DNA of 64,000 nt from Bartonella callosciuri (GCF_014203215.1 NZ_JACHIM010000003.1:214082-278081), one strand, 5' to 3'. Shown: positions 33,410 through 42,963, numbered from the stretch's first letter. The notes: a model not told the origin generated them from the sequence alone. A program made the numbers and translations.

Positions 33410-34089
33410 TAAGGGTAATCTCTCTTGATCTTTTGTACAATATCATTGAGTTTAAGCTTAATGTATAAGCTATTATGAGAAAAAAATTGTAAAGTTAGAG
33501 CTTTTAATAAATATAGAACCCCTTTTTATCAGAAGACTTATTCAAGTGGTATTTTTTCGTATTATTACATAGTCATGTGTCATAAGGGGGCAAATTGTTA
33601 TCTACTTTCACACACACTCTTAATTAAGTTTTACGGGCTTCCAAAACTTCTATAGCAATATCTTTTAAAAAGTGGAGATTTGTGTAGAGTCTCGCATTTT
33701 TGTGTTTTTGAATGGGGATGTTTCTCGTGAAGAACAGCACTCACTTTTCAGCTAAGCACTTGTTTTAAAGATCTCTTTCTTAGCTCTTAATTTCATCACT
33801 TATGAAAGTGGTATAGTGCAAAATTCATGGAGCATACCCATTTTTACGCTTATGAAAATACAAGTTAGCACTGTCATTATATTTCTCATTTTCCAACATT
33901 ACGCTTGCTTTTAAGAGAATTCATAAGAAATATATTGAGTCTTTTTCTAAACGATTTTTATCCACACATCGCCTTTTTGTGACATGTAGCAAGCATTTTA
34001 AATGATTCATTATCAAGAGCTTGAAATGAGACAATCTAATTGTGGTCTCATTTAATTAATAGAGGGAACTAATAAATTACTTTTATGAA
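33410..34089. other. Gap between gcrA and ccmG
   Basis: About 680 bp of AT-rich sequence between convergent genes with no supportable ORF. A perfect DnaA box TTATCCACA lies at 33958-33966. No terminator hairpin with a T run was found. Confidence 0.5.
33958..33966 (+). promoter_or_regulatory. Isolated consensus DnaA box
   Basis: Exact TTATCCACA in the gap between gcrA and ccmG. A single box is expected occasionally by chance in AT-rich DNA; functional relevance is unknown. Confidence 0.35.
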
Positions 34090-34689
34090 TCAATCTATTG
34101 AAGTTTTTGTCATGATCGCTTTTTCGATTTTTGGCAGGATTTTTTCCTGGTAAATTTGCCATGTTAAAGGGCCAACATGTTTGGCAATAATAATGCTTTC
34201 TTTATTCAAAAGAAAAGTTTCTGGTGGTCCATAGACTCCCCAGTTAATAGCTGTATGACCTGAAATATCAAAGCCAATCACTTTAAAAGGATTCCCAAAA
34301 CTATTCAGAAAGCGTTGGGCATTTTCTTGGCTATCCTTATAATTAATGCCAATAAGATCAAAACGTTGATCTTGTGCAATTTTCATGAGAAGTGAATGCT
34401 CTTCGCGACAGGAAAAACACCAAGATCCCCAAAAATTGACCAATGTTATGCGTCCTTTAAACTGTTCCGAATTTAAATAGTTTTTATTGCCTAGTAAGGG
34501 AAGATTGATTTTGGGAGCCGGTTTTTCAACGAATGTGCTTGGAAGAAGAGAAGTATCATTGGGGTGTTTATTATCTATAAAGTAGAAGAAAAGTATAATG
34601 AGAAGAAGAAAAAACACAAATGGTCCAAAAAGACCAAACATAACGAATAAAGATATGTTTTTTTTAGGTTTTTGAAGGGTGGTTTTCAT
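34090..34689 (-). CDS. ccmG: Cytochrome c maturation thioredoxin-like protein CcmG/DsbE
   Basis: Membrane-anchored periplasmic thiol oxidoreductase that keeps apocytochrome c cysteines reduced for heme attachment. The 199-residue protein has one N-terminal transmembrane helix (about 14-38) and a thioredoxin fold. The active site is WCFSC (Cys91 and Cys94) in LVNFWGSWCFSCREEHSLL, and the cis-proline region is YGPPETFLLNKE. The two residues between the cysteines differ from the more usual VPC or PTC. The gene overlaps the end of ccmD by 26 bp and is last in ccmABCDG, which supports CcmG over other TlpA-like proteins. Confidence 0.9.
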   Translation of the reverse strand: MKTTLQKPKKNISLFVMFGLFGPFVFFLLLIILFFYFIDNKHPNDTSLLPSTFVEKPAPKINLPLLGNKNYLNSEQFKGRITLVNFWGSWCFSCREEHSLLMKIAQDQRFDLIGINYKDSQENAQRFLNSFGNPFKVIGFDISGHTAINWGVYGPPETFLLNKESIIIAKHVGPLTWQIYQEKILPKIEKAIMTKTSID

Positions 34690-34915
34690 TATATTTTCCT
34701 TTCCGAAAGAGCTCTTTTTTGTTCAGCTGTTGTAGGATTTTCTTTTGATAGAAAGCTTTACACAGGATGTGCCCAATAAGACAAAGAAGGGAGATGGCGG
34801 AAAATATATAGCTCAAAATAACAATTTGTTCATGATGAAGAGTACCGAGGAAAAAGTCAATTTGCTTAGAGAGATTTCCTAAAAGTCCGCTGTGGGTGCT
34901 GTTTAAATCGAACAT
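34664..34915 (-). CDS. ccmD: Heme exporter protein CcmD
   Basis: A small one-helix membrane protein that helps release holo-CcmE from the CcmABC complex. The 83-residue product has a hydrophobic segment at about 30-55 (ILSYIFSAISLLCLIGHILC) followed by a basic cytoplasmic tail beginning KAFYQKKILQQL, as in the family. It is somewhat longer than typical CcmD, with an N-terminal extension of about 28 residues. It overlaps ccmC by 13 bp and ccmG by 26 bp. Sequence conservation in CcmD is low, so the call rests mainly on position and topology. Confidence 0.78.
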   Translation of the reverse strand: MFDLNSTHSGLLGNLSKQIDFFLGTLHHEQIVILSYIFSAISLLCLIGHILCKAFYQKKILQQLNKKELFRKGKYNENHPSKT

Positions 34916-35718
34916 GATGAAGAGTCCTTATGTTCTGCACGACGGGCTTTTTCGATCTGAAGTATTTGGATATGACGGCTATTGATCTCGTTACGCATAA
35001 CCATCAAATAGACCAAAATAAACATAAGGCTAAAACAAAGTATCATTGTTATAAGGGGCCATAACATAGCGTGTTCGATTGTTGGGCCTCCTTTGCGCAA
35101 AAGCGATGCTGATTGATGCAGTGTATTCCACCAATTAACGGAAAATTTTATAATGGGGATATTTACAAGCCCAACGAGTGTGAGGATTGCTGTTGCGCGT
35201 GCAGCTTTTGCTTGATTATTAAAAGCGCGTGCGAGCATGACAATGGCAAGATAGATGAAAAACAAGATCAAAACTGATGTGAGTCGTGCATCCCATACCC
35301 ACCATGTTCCCCATGTTGGGCGTCCCCAAAGAGAACCTGTGATCAAGGATAGAGCTGTAAAAACTGCTCCGATGGGTGCACCACATTTGAGTGCCACATC
35401 AGCAAGATGGTACTTCCAAATCAAACTTCCTAAAGCAGCAACACTTATTATGATATAACAAAATGTAGAGAGCCACGCGAATGGCACATGAATATACATA
35501 ATCTTGACGGTCATACCTTGTTGATAGTCATCAGGAGAACGTATAATTAGAATAAGTCCTAAAATAAGAAGGCACAATGTTATACCAGTTAACCAAGGCA
35601 AGGCGACACTGCTTATTTTCATAAAACGGGTTAAACTGGCTGGGAGTGATCTCATTTCATGTATGTGGGATGTTTCATTCATGAGATCTATAATAGGCAG
35701 AGTTTCGCTGTGCGGCAA
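34903..35718 (-). CDS. ccmC: Heme exporter protein CcmC
   Basis: Inner membrane protein that presents heme to CcmE in system I cytochrome c maturation. It has six hydrophobic segments and the diagnostic tryptophan-rich WWD motif WGRPTWGTWWVWDARLTS (residues 131-148), flanked by the two heme-ligand histidines (His77 in MYIHVPFAW and His201 in NWWNTLHQSA). The reading from 35718 starts with TTG 7 bp after the ccmB stop; an ATG at 35682 would give a 12-residue shorter protein. I cannot decide between them from the weak Shine-Dalgarno signals. It is third in ccmABCDG. Confidence 0.93.
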   Translation of the reverse strand: MPHSETLPIIDLMNETSHIHEMRSLPASLTRFMKISSVALPWLTGITLCLLILGLILIIRSPDDYQQGMTVKIMYIHVPFAWLSTFCYIIISVAALGSLIWKYHLADVALKCGAPIGAVFTALSLITGSLWGRPTWGTWWVWDARLTSVLILFFIYLAIVMLARAFNNQAKAARATAILTLVGLVNIPIIKFSVNWWNTLHQSASLLRKGGPTIEHAMLWPLITMILCFSLMFILVYLMVMRNEINSRHIQILQIEKARRAEHKDSSSCSI

Positions 35719-35725
35719 TCATCTT

Positions 35726-36394
35726 TTACTCTTCTAATAAAAACTTGAGTGTTATAGCGGCAATAAAAGAGCTAAAAATACTCAAAAGAAGCGATAAAGC
35801 AATAAGAAGAGTCAAGGAAGAGAGAAAAGAAATATTTGGGTTTGTTGGAGCTGTCGCAGCTGAAACACCAAAAATCATGATTGGAATGATCCATGGTAAG
35901 ATGATAATAAAAATGAGAAGAGTACTATGTAACAATGACGTTGCAAGGGCAGCCCCTATAGCGCCAATGAAAATAATGGCAGGTGTTCCGCATAAGAGGG
36001 TGAGTATTGTTGTAAAAGTTATCGTGGCATCTAAATGGAGCATGAATGCTAAAATAGGAGTAACAAAAATAAGAGGAAGCATCGTCCCCACCCAATGGGC
36101 AAGGCATTTGGTAAATACAATCAGTATGAAACTTTGTCTTTGTCCAGAGAGAATAAATTGGTCAAGACTTCCATCATCGCGATCGGTTTGAAAAAGTTTA
36201 TTCAAATTGAGAAGTCCTGCGAGAAGAGCTCCAAACCATAATATACCTGGACCTATTTGTGCGAGAATTTTAGGATCTGGCCCGATGGTGAAGGGGGTTA
36301 TTATAGTAATAGCGATGAAAAACAAAAGTCCTGTTAACGAAGAGGATTGTGGCGCTAAGGTTAATCGCAGATCACGCCAGAACAGTGCTTTCAT
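35726..36394 (-). CDS. ccmB: Heme exporter protein CcmB
   Basis: Membrane subunit of the CcmAB ABC transporter that, with CcmC and CcmD, releases holo-CcmE. The 222-residue protein has six hydrophobic segments and the family N terminus FWRDLRLTLAPQSSSLTGLL. FQTDRDDGSLDQFILSGQ is the cytoplasmic loop that contacts the ATPase. It overlaps the ccmA stop by 4 bp (ATGA), suggesting translational coupling. Confidence 0.94.
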   Translation of the reverse strand: MKALFWRDLRLTLAPQSSSLTGLLFFIAITIITPFTIGPDPKILAQIGPGILWFGALLAGLLNLNKLFQTDRDDGSLDQFILSGQRQSFILIVFTKCLAHWVGTMLPLIFVTPILAFMLHLDATITFTTILTLLCGTPAIIFIGAIGAALATSLLHSTLLIFIIILPWIIPIMIFGVSAATAPTNPNISFLSSLTLLIALSLLLSIFSSFIAAITLKFLLEE

Positions 36395-37017
36395 GTTTCT
36401 CTCTCCTGGGGTGATGAAAATTTTTCTAGAGCGATTTTATGATTTTCTGGAATGCCAAGGGGGGTATGCGTGGCAGCGATAATTATACCGCCTTGGTTGA
36501 GATGGCGCTGGAAAATATTGACAACGATAGTTTGAGCATGGCTATCCAGTCCAGACATTGGTTCATCTAAAATCCAAATAGGACGATGGGAGAGTAAAAG
36601 GCGAGCGATGGCTACACGTCTTTTTTGCCCAGTTGACAGAATATTAAAGGGTAAATTTTCAAGATCAGAAAGACCAATATCGGCAAGGGCTTCATGCGGA
36701 GAGCGCAGATGTTGTCCATAAAATGCCGACCAAAATTGTAGATTATCCAGAACGGATAAAAGAGGTTTCATGGCATTTTGTGTGCAAAGGTAATGACATG
36801 CCGTTGCTACAGGATAAGTTTGTTCATGGTCTTTAAGACTTACATGGCCTTCGGCAGCTTCAAAAAGACCAGTGATGATTCGTAGTAATGTAGATTTTCC
36901 GATTCCATTTGGTCCTGTGATTGTCATAAGTTGCTGTGGGAATAAACAAAAAGAAAGACCTTGGAACAGCACTTTTTCATTTCTGTAAGCCGCCAAATCT
37001 TCGCCTGATAACACCAT
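36391..37017 (-). CDS. ccmA: Cytochrome c biogenesis ATP-binding protein CcmA
   Basis: ATPase subunit of the CcmABCD complex. The start chosen at 37017 gives MVLSGEDLAAYRNEKVLFQG, the usual CcmA beginning, and 208 residues. An ATG at 37077 would add 20 residues not seen in the family. Walker A is GPNGIGKST (35-43), the ABC signature is LSTGQKRRVAIARLLL, and Walker B is PIWILDEPMSGLD. It is the first gene of ccmABCDG and is divergent from acnA. ccmE, ccmF and ccmH are not in the window. Confidence 0.93.
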   Translation of the reverse strand: MVLSGEDLAAYRNEKVLFQGLSFCLFPQQLMTITGPNGIGKSTLLRIITGLFEAAEGHVSLKDHEQTYPVATACHYLCTQNAMKPLLSVLDNLQFWSAFYGQHLRSPHEALADIGLSDLENLPFNILSTGQKRRVAIARLLLSHRPIWILDEPMSGLDSHAQTIVVNIFQRHLNQGGIIIAATHTPLGIPENHKIALEKFSSPQERET

Positions 37018-37097
37018 GTGATTGCCTGTTTTGCATTTATTTTTATAATCTTTATTGCATTCTAGGATAAAAAACACGTTTTTTATGCAATTGTACC

Positions 37098-37122
37098 TAG
37101 AATAGTTCTAACAATAGTTCTA
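37098..37122. promoter_or_regulatory. Candidate Irr/ICE-type site between ccmA and acnA
   Basis: The palindrome TAGAATAGTTCTA (37098-37110) matches the core AGAA-N3-TTCT of the iron control element bound by Irr in Rhizobiales. AATAGTTCTA is repeated directly 12 bp further on (37113-37122). It lies about 200 bp before acnA and 80 bp before ccmA, so it could serve either gene. An irr gene is present at 54.7 kb. Confidence 0.5.
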
Positions 37123-37316
37123 TAAGCTATGTGTTACATCAATATCGGATGTAGAATGGTTTTTAGCGCTGGTTTCCGAATTTGCCGATGAGAAAGGTGG
37201 AGGGGGAAGTGAATGGCGAAGGTGGTTGCATCTGCGCTCAAGCTGCGACCTTGATTCGTGGTTTGTGTTGTTCATTCCGGGAAATTGAGTGGTTTGTAGT
37301 ATGAGGGTGGACGGTT

Positions 37317-40004
37317 ATGACTCAAATTGATAGCTTTAATTGTCGCAGAACTTTAAATGTTGGTGGCAAGGAGTATACTTATTACAACTTGATTGAAGCA
37401 GAGAAGAACGGGCTCGAAGGTGTTTCTCGTTTACCATTTTCGATGAAAGTGATTCTTGAAAATTTATTACGGTTTGAAGATGGTCGTACGGTTAAACAAG
37501 AGGATATCTTAAACGTTGCTAAGTGGTTAAATGACAAAGGCAGTGCTGGTGCAGAAATTGCCTATCGACCTGCACGCGTTCTTATGCAAGATTTCACAGG
37601 TGTCCCTGCGGTTGTTGATCTTTCTGCGATGCGCGAGGCTATGGTCAAACTTGATGGTCAGGCTGAAAAAATCAATCCTCTTATTCCCGTTGATCTTATT
37701 ATTGACCATTCAATTATCGTTGATGATTTTGGCACTCCCATGGCCTTTAAGGAGAATGTTGAGCATGAATATGAACGTAATAGTGAACGCTATCGTTTCC
37801 TGAAGTGGGGGCAGCAAGCTTTTCAAAATTTTCGCGTTGTACCTCCAGGAACAGGGATTTGTCATCAGGTTAATCTAGAGTATTTAGCACAATGTGTGTG
37901 GATGAAAGATGAAGGGGGGCAGCAAACGATTTATCCTGATACCTGTGTGGGTACGGATTCCCATACAACTATGGTGAATGGTTTGGGTGTTTTGGGTTGG
38001 GGTGTTGGTGGTATTGAAGCCGAAGCGGCAATGTTAGGCCAACCCGTTTCGATGTTGTTACCTGAAGTGATTGGTTTCCGTTTAACAGGCAAGCTTAAAG
38101 AAGGTGTAACGGCTACTGATTTAGTATTGACGGTGACACAAATTTTACGCAAGAAGGGCGTTGTTGGTAAGTTTGTTGAGTTTTTCGGTCCTGGCCTAGA
38201 ACATATGACACTCGCTGATCGAGCGACGATTGGGAATATGGCGCCTGAATATGGGGCAACCTGTGGGTTTTTCCCAATTGATAAGGAAACAGTGCGTTAT
38301 CTCAATATGACAGGGCGTGATGAACATCGGATAGCTTTAGTGGAGGCTTATTCCAAAGCACAAGGGATGTGGCATGATGAAGCCATAGCTGATCCCATTT
38401 TTAGTGATACAATTGAATTAGATATGGGAAGTGTTGTGCCTTCTATGGCTGGTCCTAAACGTCCTGAAGGGCGTATTGCATTGGAAAGTGTTGCGCAAGG
38501 CTTTAAGAAAGCTTTGGTCGAGGATTATAAGAAGACTTATGGACAAAGTGACCGTTATCAGGTCGAAGGTGAGGAATATACGCTTGGCCACGGTGATATC
38601 GTGATTGCTGCAATTACCTCTTGCACGAATACATCAAATCCAAGCGTTCTTATTGCTGCAGGTCTTTTGGCACGTAATGCTGTGGCAAAAGGTCTCAAGA
38701 GCAAACCATGGGTTAAGACTTCTCTTGCGCCTGGATCACAAGTTGTTGAAGCTTATCTTCACAATTCAGGTCTACAAAAAGATTTGGACGCACTAGGGTT
38801 TAACTTAGTGGGGTTTGGATGCACGACATGTATTGGAAATTCTGGTCCTTTATACCCAGCTATTTCCAAAACAATTAATGATAATAATTTAATTGCAGCT
38901 GCAGTTCTTTCAGGTAATCGTAATTTTGAAGGGCGTGTATCACCTGATGTGCAGGCGAATTATTTAGCTTCACCACCGCTCGTTGTTGCACACGCTTTGG
39001 TAGGAACGGTGTGTAAAGATTTAACAAAGGAGCCTCTCGGAGTCGGTTCAGATGGTCAACCCGTTTATTTGAGAGACATTTGGCCAACTTCCAAGGAAAT
39101 ACAGGAATTTATCGAAAAGAATATCACGCGTAAGCTTTTTGCCGAAAAATATGCAGATGTTTTTAAGGGAGACGAAAACTGGCAAAAAGTTCAGATTCCT
39201 ACAGGGGCAACTTATTCTTGGGATGAGCAATCAACATATGTGCGTAATCCACCATATTTTGAGAATATGCAGAAGATTCCAGGTGTCTTACCGGATATTA
39301 AAAACGCACGGATTTTAGGTCTGTTTGGTGATAAAATCACAACAGATCATATTTCTCCTGCTGGTTCTATTAAAGCTGCTTCTCCTGCTGGAAAGTATTT
39401 AACCGATCATGGCGTTAAAGTGGCTGATTTTAACCAGTATGGGACCCGTCGTGGGAATCATGAAGTCATGATGCGCGGGACCTTTGCTAATATTCGTATT
39501 CGTAATTTCATGCTCGGAGAAAATGGTCGTGAAGGAGGTTATACAATTCATTATCCTTCAGGAGAAGAGCAAGCAATTTATGATGCAGCAATGGCATACA
39601 AGCAAGAAGGCGTTCCGCTCGTTGTATTTGCCGGTATTGAATATGGTAATGGGTCATCCCGTGATTGGGCTGCTAAGGGCACTAATCTTCTTGGTGTAAA
39701 AGCAGTGATTGCTCAATCTTTTGAGCGGATTCATCGTTCTAATCTTGTTGGTATGGGGATTGTTCCTTTTGTATTTGAAGAGGGTGCAAGCTGGCAGTCA
39801 TTGGGTTTAAAAGGTGATGAAAAGATAACAATTGAAGGGATTCATAATTTAAAACCCCGTCAAAAGACTATTGCTACAATTACTTTTTCTGATGGAACAA
39901 AAAAAACTGTTCCCTTGTTGTGCCGTATTGATACTGAAGATGAGTTGGATTATTTGCATCATGGTGGAATTTTGCAATATGTTTTACGTAATCTAGCAGT
40001 TTAA
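37317..40004 (+). CDS. acnA: Aconitate hydratase A
   Basis: Interconverts citrate and isocitrate in the TCA cycle using a labile 4Fe-4S cluster. The 895-residue protein has normal AcnA length and carries GTDSHTTMVNGLGVLGWGVG. The cluster cysteines lie in ITSCTNTSNPSVLIAAGLLA and GFGCTTCIGNSGPL. The C-terminal swivel domain has GDKITTDHISPAGSIK and IEYGNGSSRDWAAKG. A GGTGGAC Shine-Dalgarno lies upstream of the ATG. Aconitase is a known Irr-repressed gene in rhizobia, and the palindrome at 37098 would fit such control. It stands alone, followed by rpsT. Confidence 0.97.
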   Translation: MTQIDSFNCRRTLNVGGKEYTYYNLIEAEKNGLEGVSRLPFSMKVILENLLRFEDGRTVKQEDILNVAKWLNDKGSAGAEIAYRPARVLMQDFTGVPAVVDLSAMREAMVKLDGQAEKINPLIPVDLIIDHSIIVDDFGTPMAFKENVEHEYERNSERYRFLKWGQQAFQNFRVVPPGTGICHQVNLEYLAQCVWMKDEGGQQTIYPDTCVGTDSHTTMVNGLGVLGWGVGGIEAEAAMLGQPVSMLLPEVIGFRLTGKLKEGVTATDLVLTVTQILRKKGVVGKFVEFFGPGLEHMTLADRATIGNMAPEYGATCGFFPIDKETVRYLNMTGRDEHRIALVEAYSKAQGMWHDEAIADPIFSDTIELDMGSVVPSMAGPKRPEGRIALESVAQGFKKALVEDYKKTYGQSDRYQVEGEEYTLGHGDIVIAAITSCTNTSNPSVLIAAGLLARNAVAKGLKSKPWVKTSLAPGSQVVEAYLHNSGLQKDLDALGFNLVGFGCTTCIGNSGPLYPAISKTINDNNLIAAAVLSGNRNFEGRVSPDVQANYLASPPLVVAHALVGTVCKDLTKEPLGVGSDGQPVYLRDIWPTSKEIQEFIEKNITRKLFAEKYADVFKGDENWQKVQIPTGATYSWDEQSTYVRNPPYFENMQKIPGVLPDIKNARILGLFGDKITTDHISPAGSIKAASPAGKYLTDHGVKVADFNQYGTRRGNHEVMMRGTFANIRIRNFMLGENGREGGYTIHYPSGEEQAIYDAAMAYKQEGVPLVVFAGIEYGNGSSRDWAAKGTNLLGVKAVIAQSFERIHRSNLVGMGIVPFVFEEGASWQSLGLKGDEKITIEGIHNLKPRQKTIATITFSDGTKKTVPLLCRIDTEDELDYLHHGGILQYVLRNLAV

Positions 40005-40093
40005 ACCGCGTTTGTTTAGAAGTATTTTTAAATTCTTTCAGGTGGTTATTAAATTAGGAATTCATTTTTTTATGCCCATCTTTGAGAATTCGA

Positions 40094-40122
40094 TTGACGT
40101 TGCCTTTAGGGTTGCGTTATAA
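40094..40122 (+). promoter_or_regulatory. Sigma70-type promoter of rpsT
   Basis: TTGACG (40094-40099), a 17-bp spacer and TTATAA (40117-40122) lie 112 bp before rpsT. This is one of the clearest promoters in the window. Confidence 0.7.
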
Positions 40123-40233
40123 ACCGTGCGGTTATCAGCAGATTTATAGTTTTGCTTGGGTAGGATTTGTTTATATGGATAGAGGTGTCGTTTAGACTCA
40201 TTTTATCTAATGTGTTGAAAGAGAGATATATTT

Positions 40234-40500
40234 ATGGCGAATACACCTTCCGCTAGGAAAGCGGTGCGCAAAGTTGCTATGCGCACGCAGGTTAATAAGG
40301 CCCGCCGTTCACGCGTTCGTACTTTTATGCGTAAGTTTGATGATGCTTTAGCTACTGGTGATAAGGCATCTGCGGAACTGGCATTTAAGAATTTTGAACC
40401 TGAAATTATGCGTGCAGTTTCCAAGGGGGTTTTTCATAAAAATGCTGCTGCACGAAAAGTGTCACGTTTAGCAAAACGTTTAAAGGCTCTTAGCGTTTAA
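40234..40500 (+). CDS. rpsT: 30S ribosomal protein S20
   Basis: Small basic primary 16S rRNA-binding protein of the 30S subunit. The 88-residue product has the family pattern [20 protein letters not shown], then [15 protein letters not shown], and the C-terminal helix [25 protein letters not shown] lies upstream of the ATG. It has its own promoter and terminator and is followed by dnaA, the conserved rhizobial rpsT-dnaA order. Confidence 0.97.
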   Translation: MANTPSARKAVRKVAMRTQVNKARRSRVRTFMRKFDDALATGDKASAELAFKNFEPEIMRAVSKGVFHKNAAARKVSRLAKRLKALSV

Positions 40501-40525
40501 GTTTTTTCCGTTTTTAGAAATTAGG

Positions 40526-40556
40526 CCAGCATCTCTACAGGTGCTGGTTTTTTTAT
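40526..40556 (+). terminator. Intrinsic terminator of rpsT
   Basis: CCAGCA (40526-40531) pairs with TGCTGG (40542-40547), followed by a run of seven or more T. It lies 26 bp after the rpsT stop. Confidence 0.85.
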
Positions 40557-40601
40557 TTTTTGATGGTCCTATACCTTTTTTAAAAGGTGGGGTTCTACAG
40601 C

Positions 40602-40760
40602 GAATCTTTTTATGAAAGAGTAGAACGCGTTTGTATGGTTATCCACAAGCTTTGTGGATTTTTGCAGAGTCTTTTTTGTCAAGTATTTTTATTTTTTTTT
40701 TTTTGATCTGACGAGATTCTTTATTATTGGTAAATTTAGAGAAAAAAAATGAATTGAATC
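40602..40760. promoter_or_regulatory. Cluster of four GANTC (CcrM) sites upstream of dnaA
   Basis: GANTC occurs at 40602-40606, 40667-40671, 40715-40719 and 40756-40760. GANTC is methylated by CcrM in alphaproteobacteria, and methylated sites in promoters are read by GcrA, whose gene is at 32.9 kb. At this base composition one site per roughly 280 bp is expected, so four in 159 bp is dense. Confidence 0.5.
40639..40661. promoter_or_regulatory. DnaA-box palindrome upstream of dnaA
   Basis: A consensus DnaA box TTATCCACA (40639-40647) forms an inverted repeat with TGTGGAT (40653-40659): ATCCACAA-GCT-TTGTGGAT. It lies about 560 bp before dnaA and inside the GANTC cluster, and may mediate autoregulation or titrate DnaA. 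Confidence 0.5.
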
Positions 40761-41209
40761 AATAATTTTTCTCATTCCTTGTTTAGATGAGTAGGTTTAT
40801 AGCGGCTTTTTAGAGATTTTTGATTTCATTTTAGCCTCTTGCATTTTATCTCTGGTGTTTTGTATGGTTCTTGCGAAAACTAAAAACATACAGGGTTCAC
40901 ATCAGTTCCTTATCCTGTGTTATCTTGAGTTTAGAATGCTTTGGTTTAGGCTATATGGGCTCTCTGTTGGACAGGTTTTCTAACGCGTTTTTTAGTTTTT
41001 TGTTTGGTATGTTTGCCATGTTTGCCATTTTAGAAGAGTGGGTCATATCATGAGCATAAGTAGATTTTATTGGTCATCTTTGTTGATGGGGTTGTAATGA
41101 GACTATCCTAAGGGAGGGTGAGTAATCATTTGGGGTAGGACGTTTTGCCTTTGCTAAGTTAATTTTTAGCTTTTGGGTAAGACAAATTTAATTTTTATCA
41201 GGATGGAAG

Positions 41210-42775
41210 ATGGTGGATAAATTGAACTCGAAAGCTAGCTCCTTTAAAAAGGTTTCTGTAAATATCCTGTCGGCGGAGAAAATAGTTAATATGACGGGTA
41301 GTGGTGTGGCAGTCAGTAGAAATGCTTCCGGAGGGCATCCGGTTATTTCAGAGGAAGAAGGTGCGGCAGCTTTTGCGCGTGTTATGGCACAGTTAAAAGC
41401 GCAAGTTGGTATTGAAGCTTATACCAGTTGGTTTGGTCGCTTAAAGCTTGCTGAATATAGCCGTAATCTTGTAAAGCTTTCTGTTCCTACAGCATTCTTG
41501 CGTTCATGGATTAATAATCATTATGGTTCTCTTTTGACAAATTTGTGGAAACAAGAGAATTCAGCTGTTCTTCGTGTTGAAGTTATTGTTCGCGGTATGA
41601 AGCGTGTTTCAGGAGGTGTTGTCTGTAAAACGAATACAGCCCCTGTTGTCCTAGAAGAGCAAACGATGCCATCTTTTGTTGAGAATTACACAGAGCGTTC
41701 TGCAAAGAATCTGCAAGCAGGTGTTTTTGGTTCACCACTTGATTCTCGCTATAATTTTGAAAGTTTTGTGGAGGGTTCTTCTAATCGTGTTGCTTTAGCT
41801 GCTGCGCGTTCGATTGCAGAAGGGCATAAGAGTGCTTTAAGGTTTAATCCTCTTTTTATTCATGCATCTGTTGGTTTAGGAAAAACACATTTGCTTCAAG
41901 CTATTGCTGCTACTGCGCTGAAGCGTTTATCGTCTGCACGGGTTATTTATTTGACCGCTGAATATTTTATGTGGCGTTTTGCGACGGCTATTCGTGATAA
42001 TGATGCTCTTTCTTTTAAAGAGCATCTTCGTGATATTGATCTTCTTATTATTGATGATATGCAATTTTTGCAGGGAAAGTCGATTCAGCACGAATTTTGT
42101 CATTTGCTTAATATGTTGCTTGATAGTGCGAAACAAGTTGTTGTGGCTGCGGATCGTCCACCAGCAGAACTAGAATCGCTTGATCTTCGTGTTCGGTCTC
42201 GTCTTCATGGAGGCGTGTCCCTTGAAATTGAAGCACCCGATTATGAGATGCGTCTAAAGATGCTGCATCAGCGGTTAAAGATAGCACAACAAGATGATAA
42301 CACGATCGCAATTTCTGATGATATTCTAGAATATATTGCGAGAACAGTTCTAGGGTCGGGACGTGATATTGAAGGAGCTTTTAATCAGTTATTGTTCCGT
42401 CAGTCATTCGAGTCTGATTTATCCTTAGAACGGATTGATGAGTTATTGGGTCACTTGACACGTTCTGGTGAACCTAAACGTATCCGGATCGAAGAAATTC
42501 AACGTACGGTTGCGCGTCATTATAATGTTTCTAAACAGGATTTGTTATCAAATCGTCGAACACGTACAGTTGTAAAGCCGCGACAGGTTGCAATGTATTT
42601 AGCGAAAGTGTTGACACCTCGTTCACTACCAGAAATTGGACGTCGTTTTGGTGGGCGTGATCATACGACAGTTTTACACGCTGTCCGTAAAATTGAAGAT
42701 TTGGTTTGTGGTGATCAGACATTAGCTAAAGAGCTTGAATTGCTTAAGCGGTTGATTGGAGAGCAAGCTGCATAA
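41210..42775 (+). CDS. dnaA: Chromosomal replication initiator protein DnaA
   Basis: AAA+ ATPase that binds DnaA boxes and opens the origin. The 521-residue protein has domain I ([20 protein letters not shown], about 66-85), a variable linker (about 130-175) and the ATPase with Walker [11 protein letters not shown] (218-227) and Walker B LLIIDDMQ (278-285). The C-terminal DNA-binding domain carries the signature [16 protein letters not shown]. The ATG at 41210 has AGGA six bases upstream. The Walker motif is SVGLGKTH, where many DnaA have GVGLGKTH. In alphaproteobacteria dnaA usually lies away from oriC, so its presence does not mark the origin. Confidence 0.97.
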   Translation: MVDKLNSKASSFKKVSVNILSAEKIVNMTGSGVAVSRNASGGHPVISEEEGAAAFARVMAQLKAQVGIEAYTSWFGRLKLAEYSRNLVKLSVPTAFLRSWINNHYGSLLTNLWKQENSAVLRVEVIVRGMKRVSGGVVCKTNTAPVVLEEQTMPSFVENYTERSAKNLQAGVFGSPLDSRYNFESFVEGSSNRVALAAARSIAEGHKSALRFNPLFIHASVGLGKTHLLQAIAATALKRLSSARVIYLTAEYFMWRFATAIRDNDALSFKEHLRDIDLLIIDDMQFLQGKSIQHEFCHLLNMLLDSAKQVVVAADRPPAELESLDLRVRSRLHGGVSLEIEAPDYEMRLKMLHQRLKIAQQDDNTIAISDDILEYIARTVLGSGRDIEGAFNQLLFRQSFESDLSLERIDELLGHLTRSGEPKRIRIEEIQRTVARHYNVSKQDLLSNRRTRTVVKPRQVAMYLAKVLTPRSLPEIGRRFGGRDHTTVLHAVRKIEDLVCGDQTLAKELELLKRLIGEQAA

Positions 42776-42963
42776 TCTTTACGATTTTTCTTTCTCTGGA
42801 AAAGTTTCGCAGAGGGTTTAGTGAAGAGAGCTATCTTTTCTTATACAGGATTCACTTGCCATTTTAAGAGATGTTGAATAAAGTTCAGTAGATGATTCTT
42901 AAGGGGATAGGTTGTTTCTCTAGAGAATTTCTATAGTTTTTGGTAAATTACAACAGGCATTTT

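Larger units (their letters stand above)
40557..41209. other. dnaA upstream region
   Basis: About 650 bp without a convincing gene; a 60-codon TTG-started reading at 40871-41053 is hydrophobic and unlikely to be real. The left third holds the DnaA-box palindrome and four GANTC sites listed separately, and a run of 13 T (40691-40704). Confidence 0.6.

Noticed and set aside
40871-41053. A 60-codon TTG-started hydrophobic reading upstream of dnaA
   Set aside because: No Shine-Dalgarno, no recognisable family, and such readings are expected in AT-rich spacers.
40557-42775. Chromosome origin at the dnaA-dnaN-recF region
   Set aside because: Only one DnaA-box pair is present, with no box array or clear AT-rich unwinding element linked to it; in alphaproteobacteria oriC usually lies near hemE rather than dnaA.
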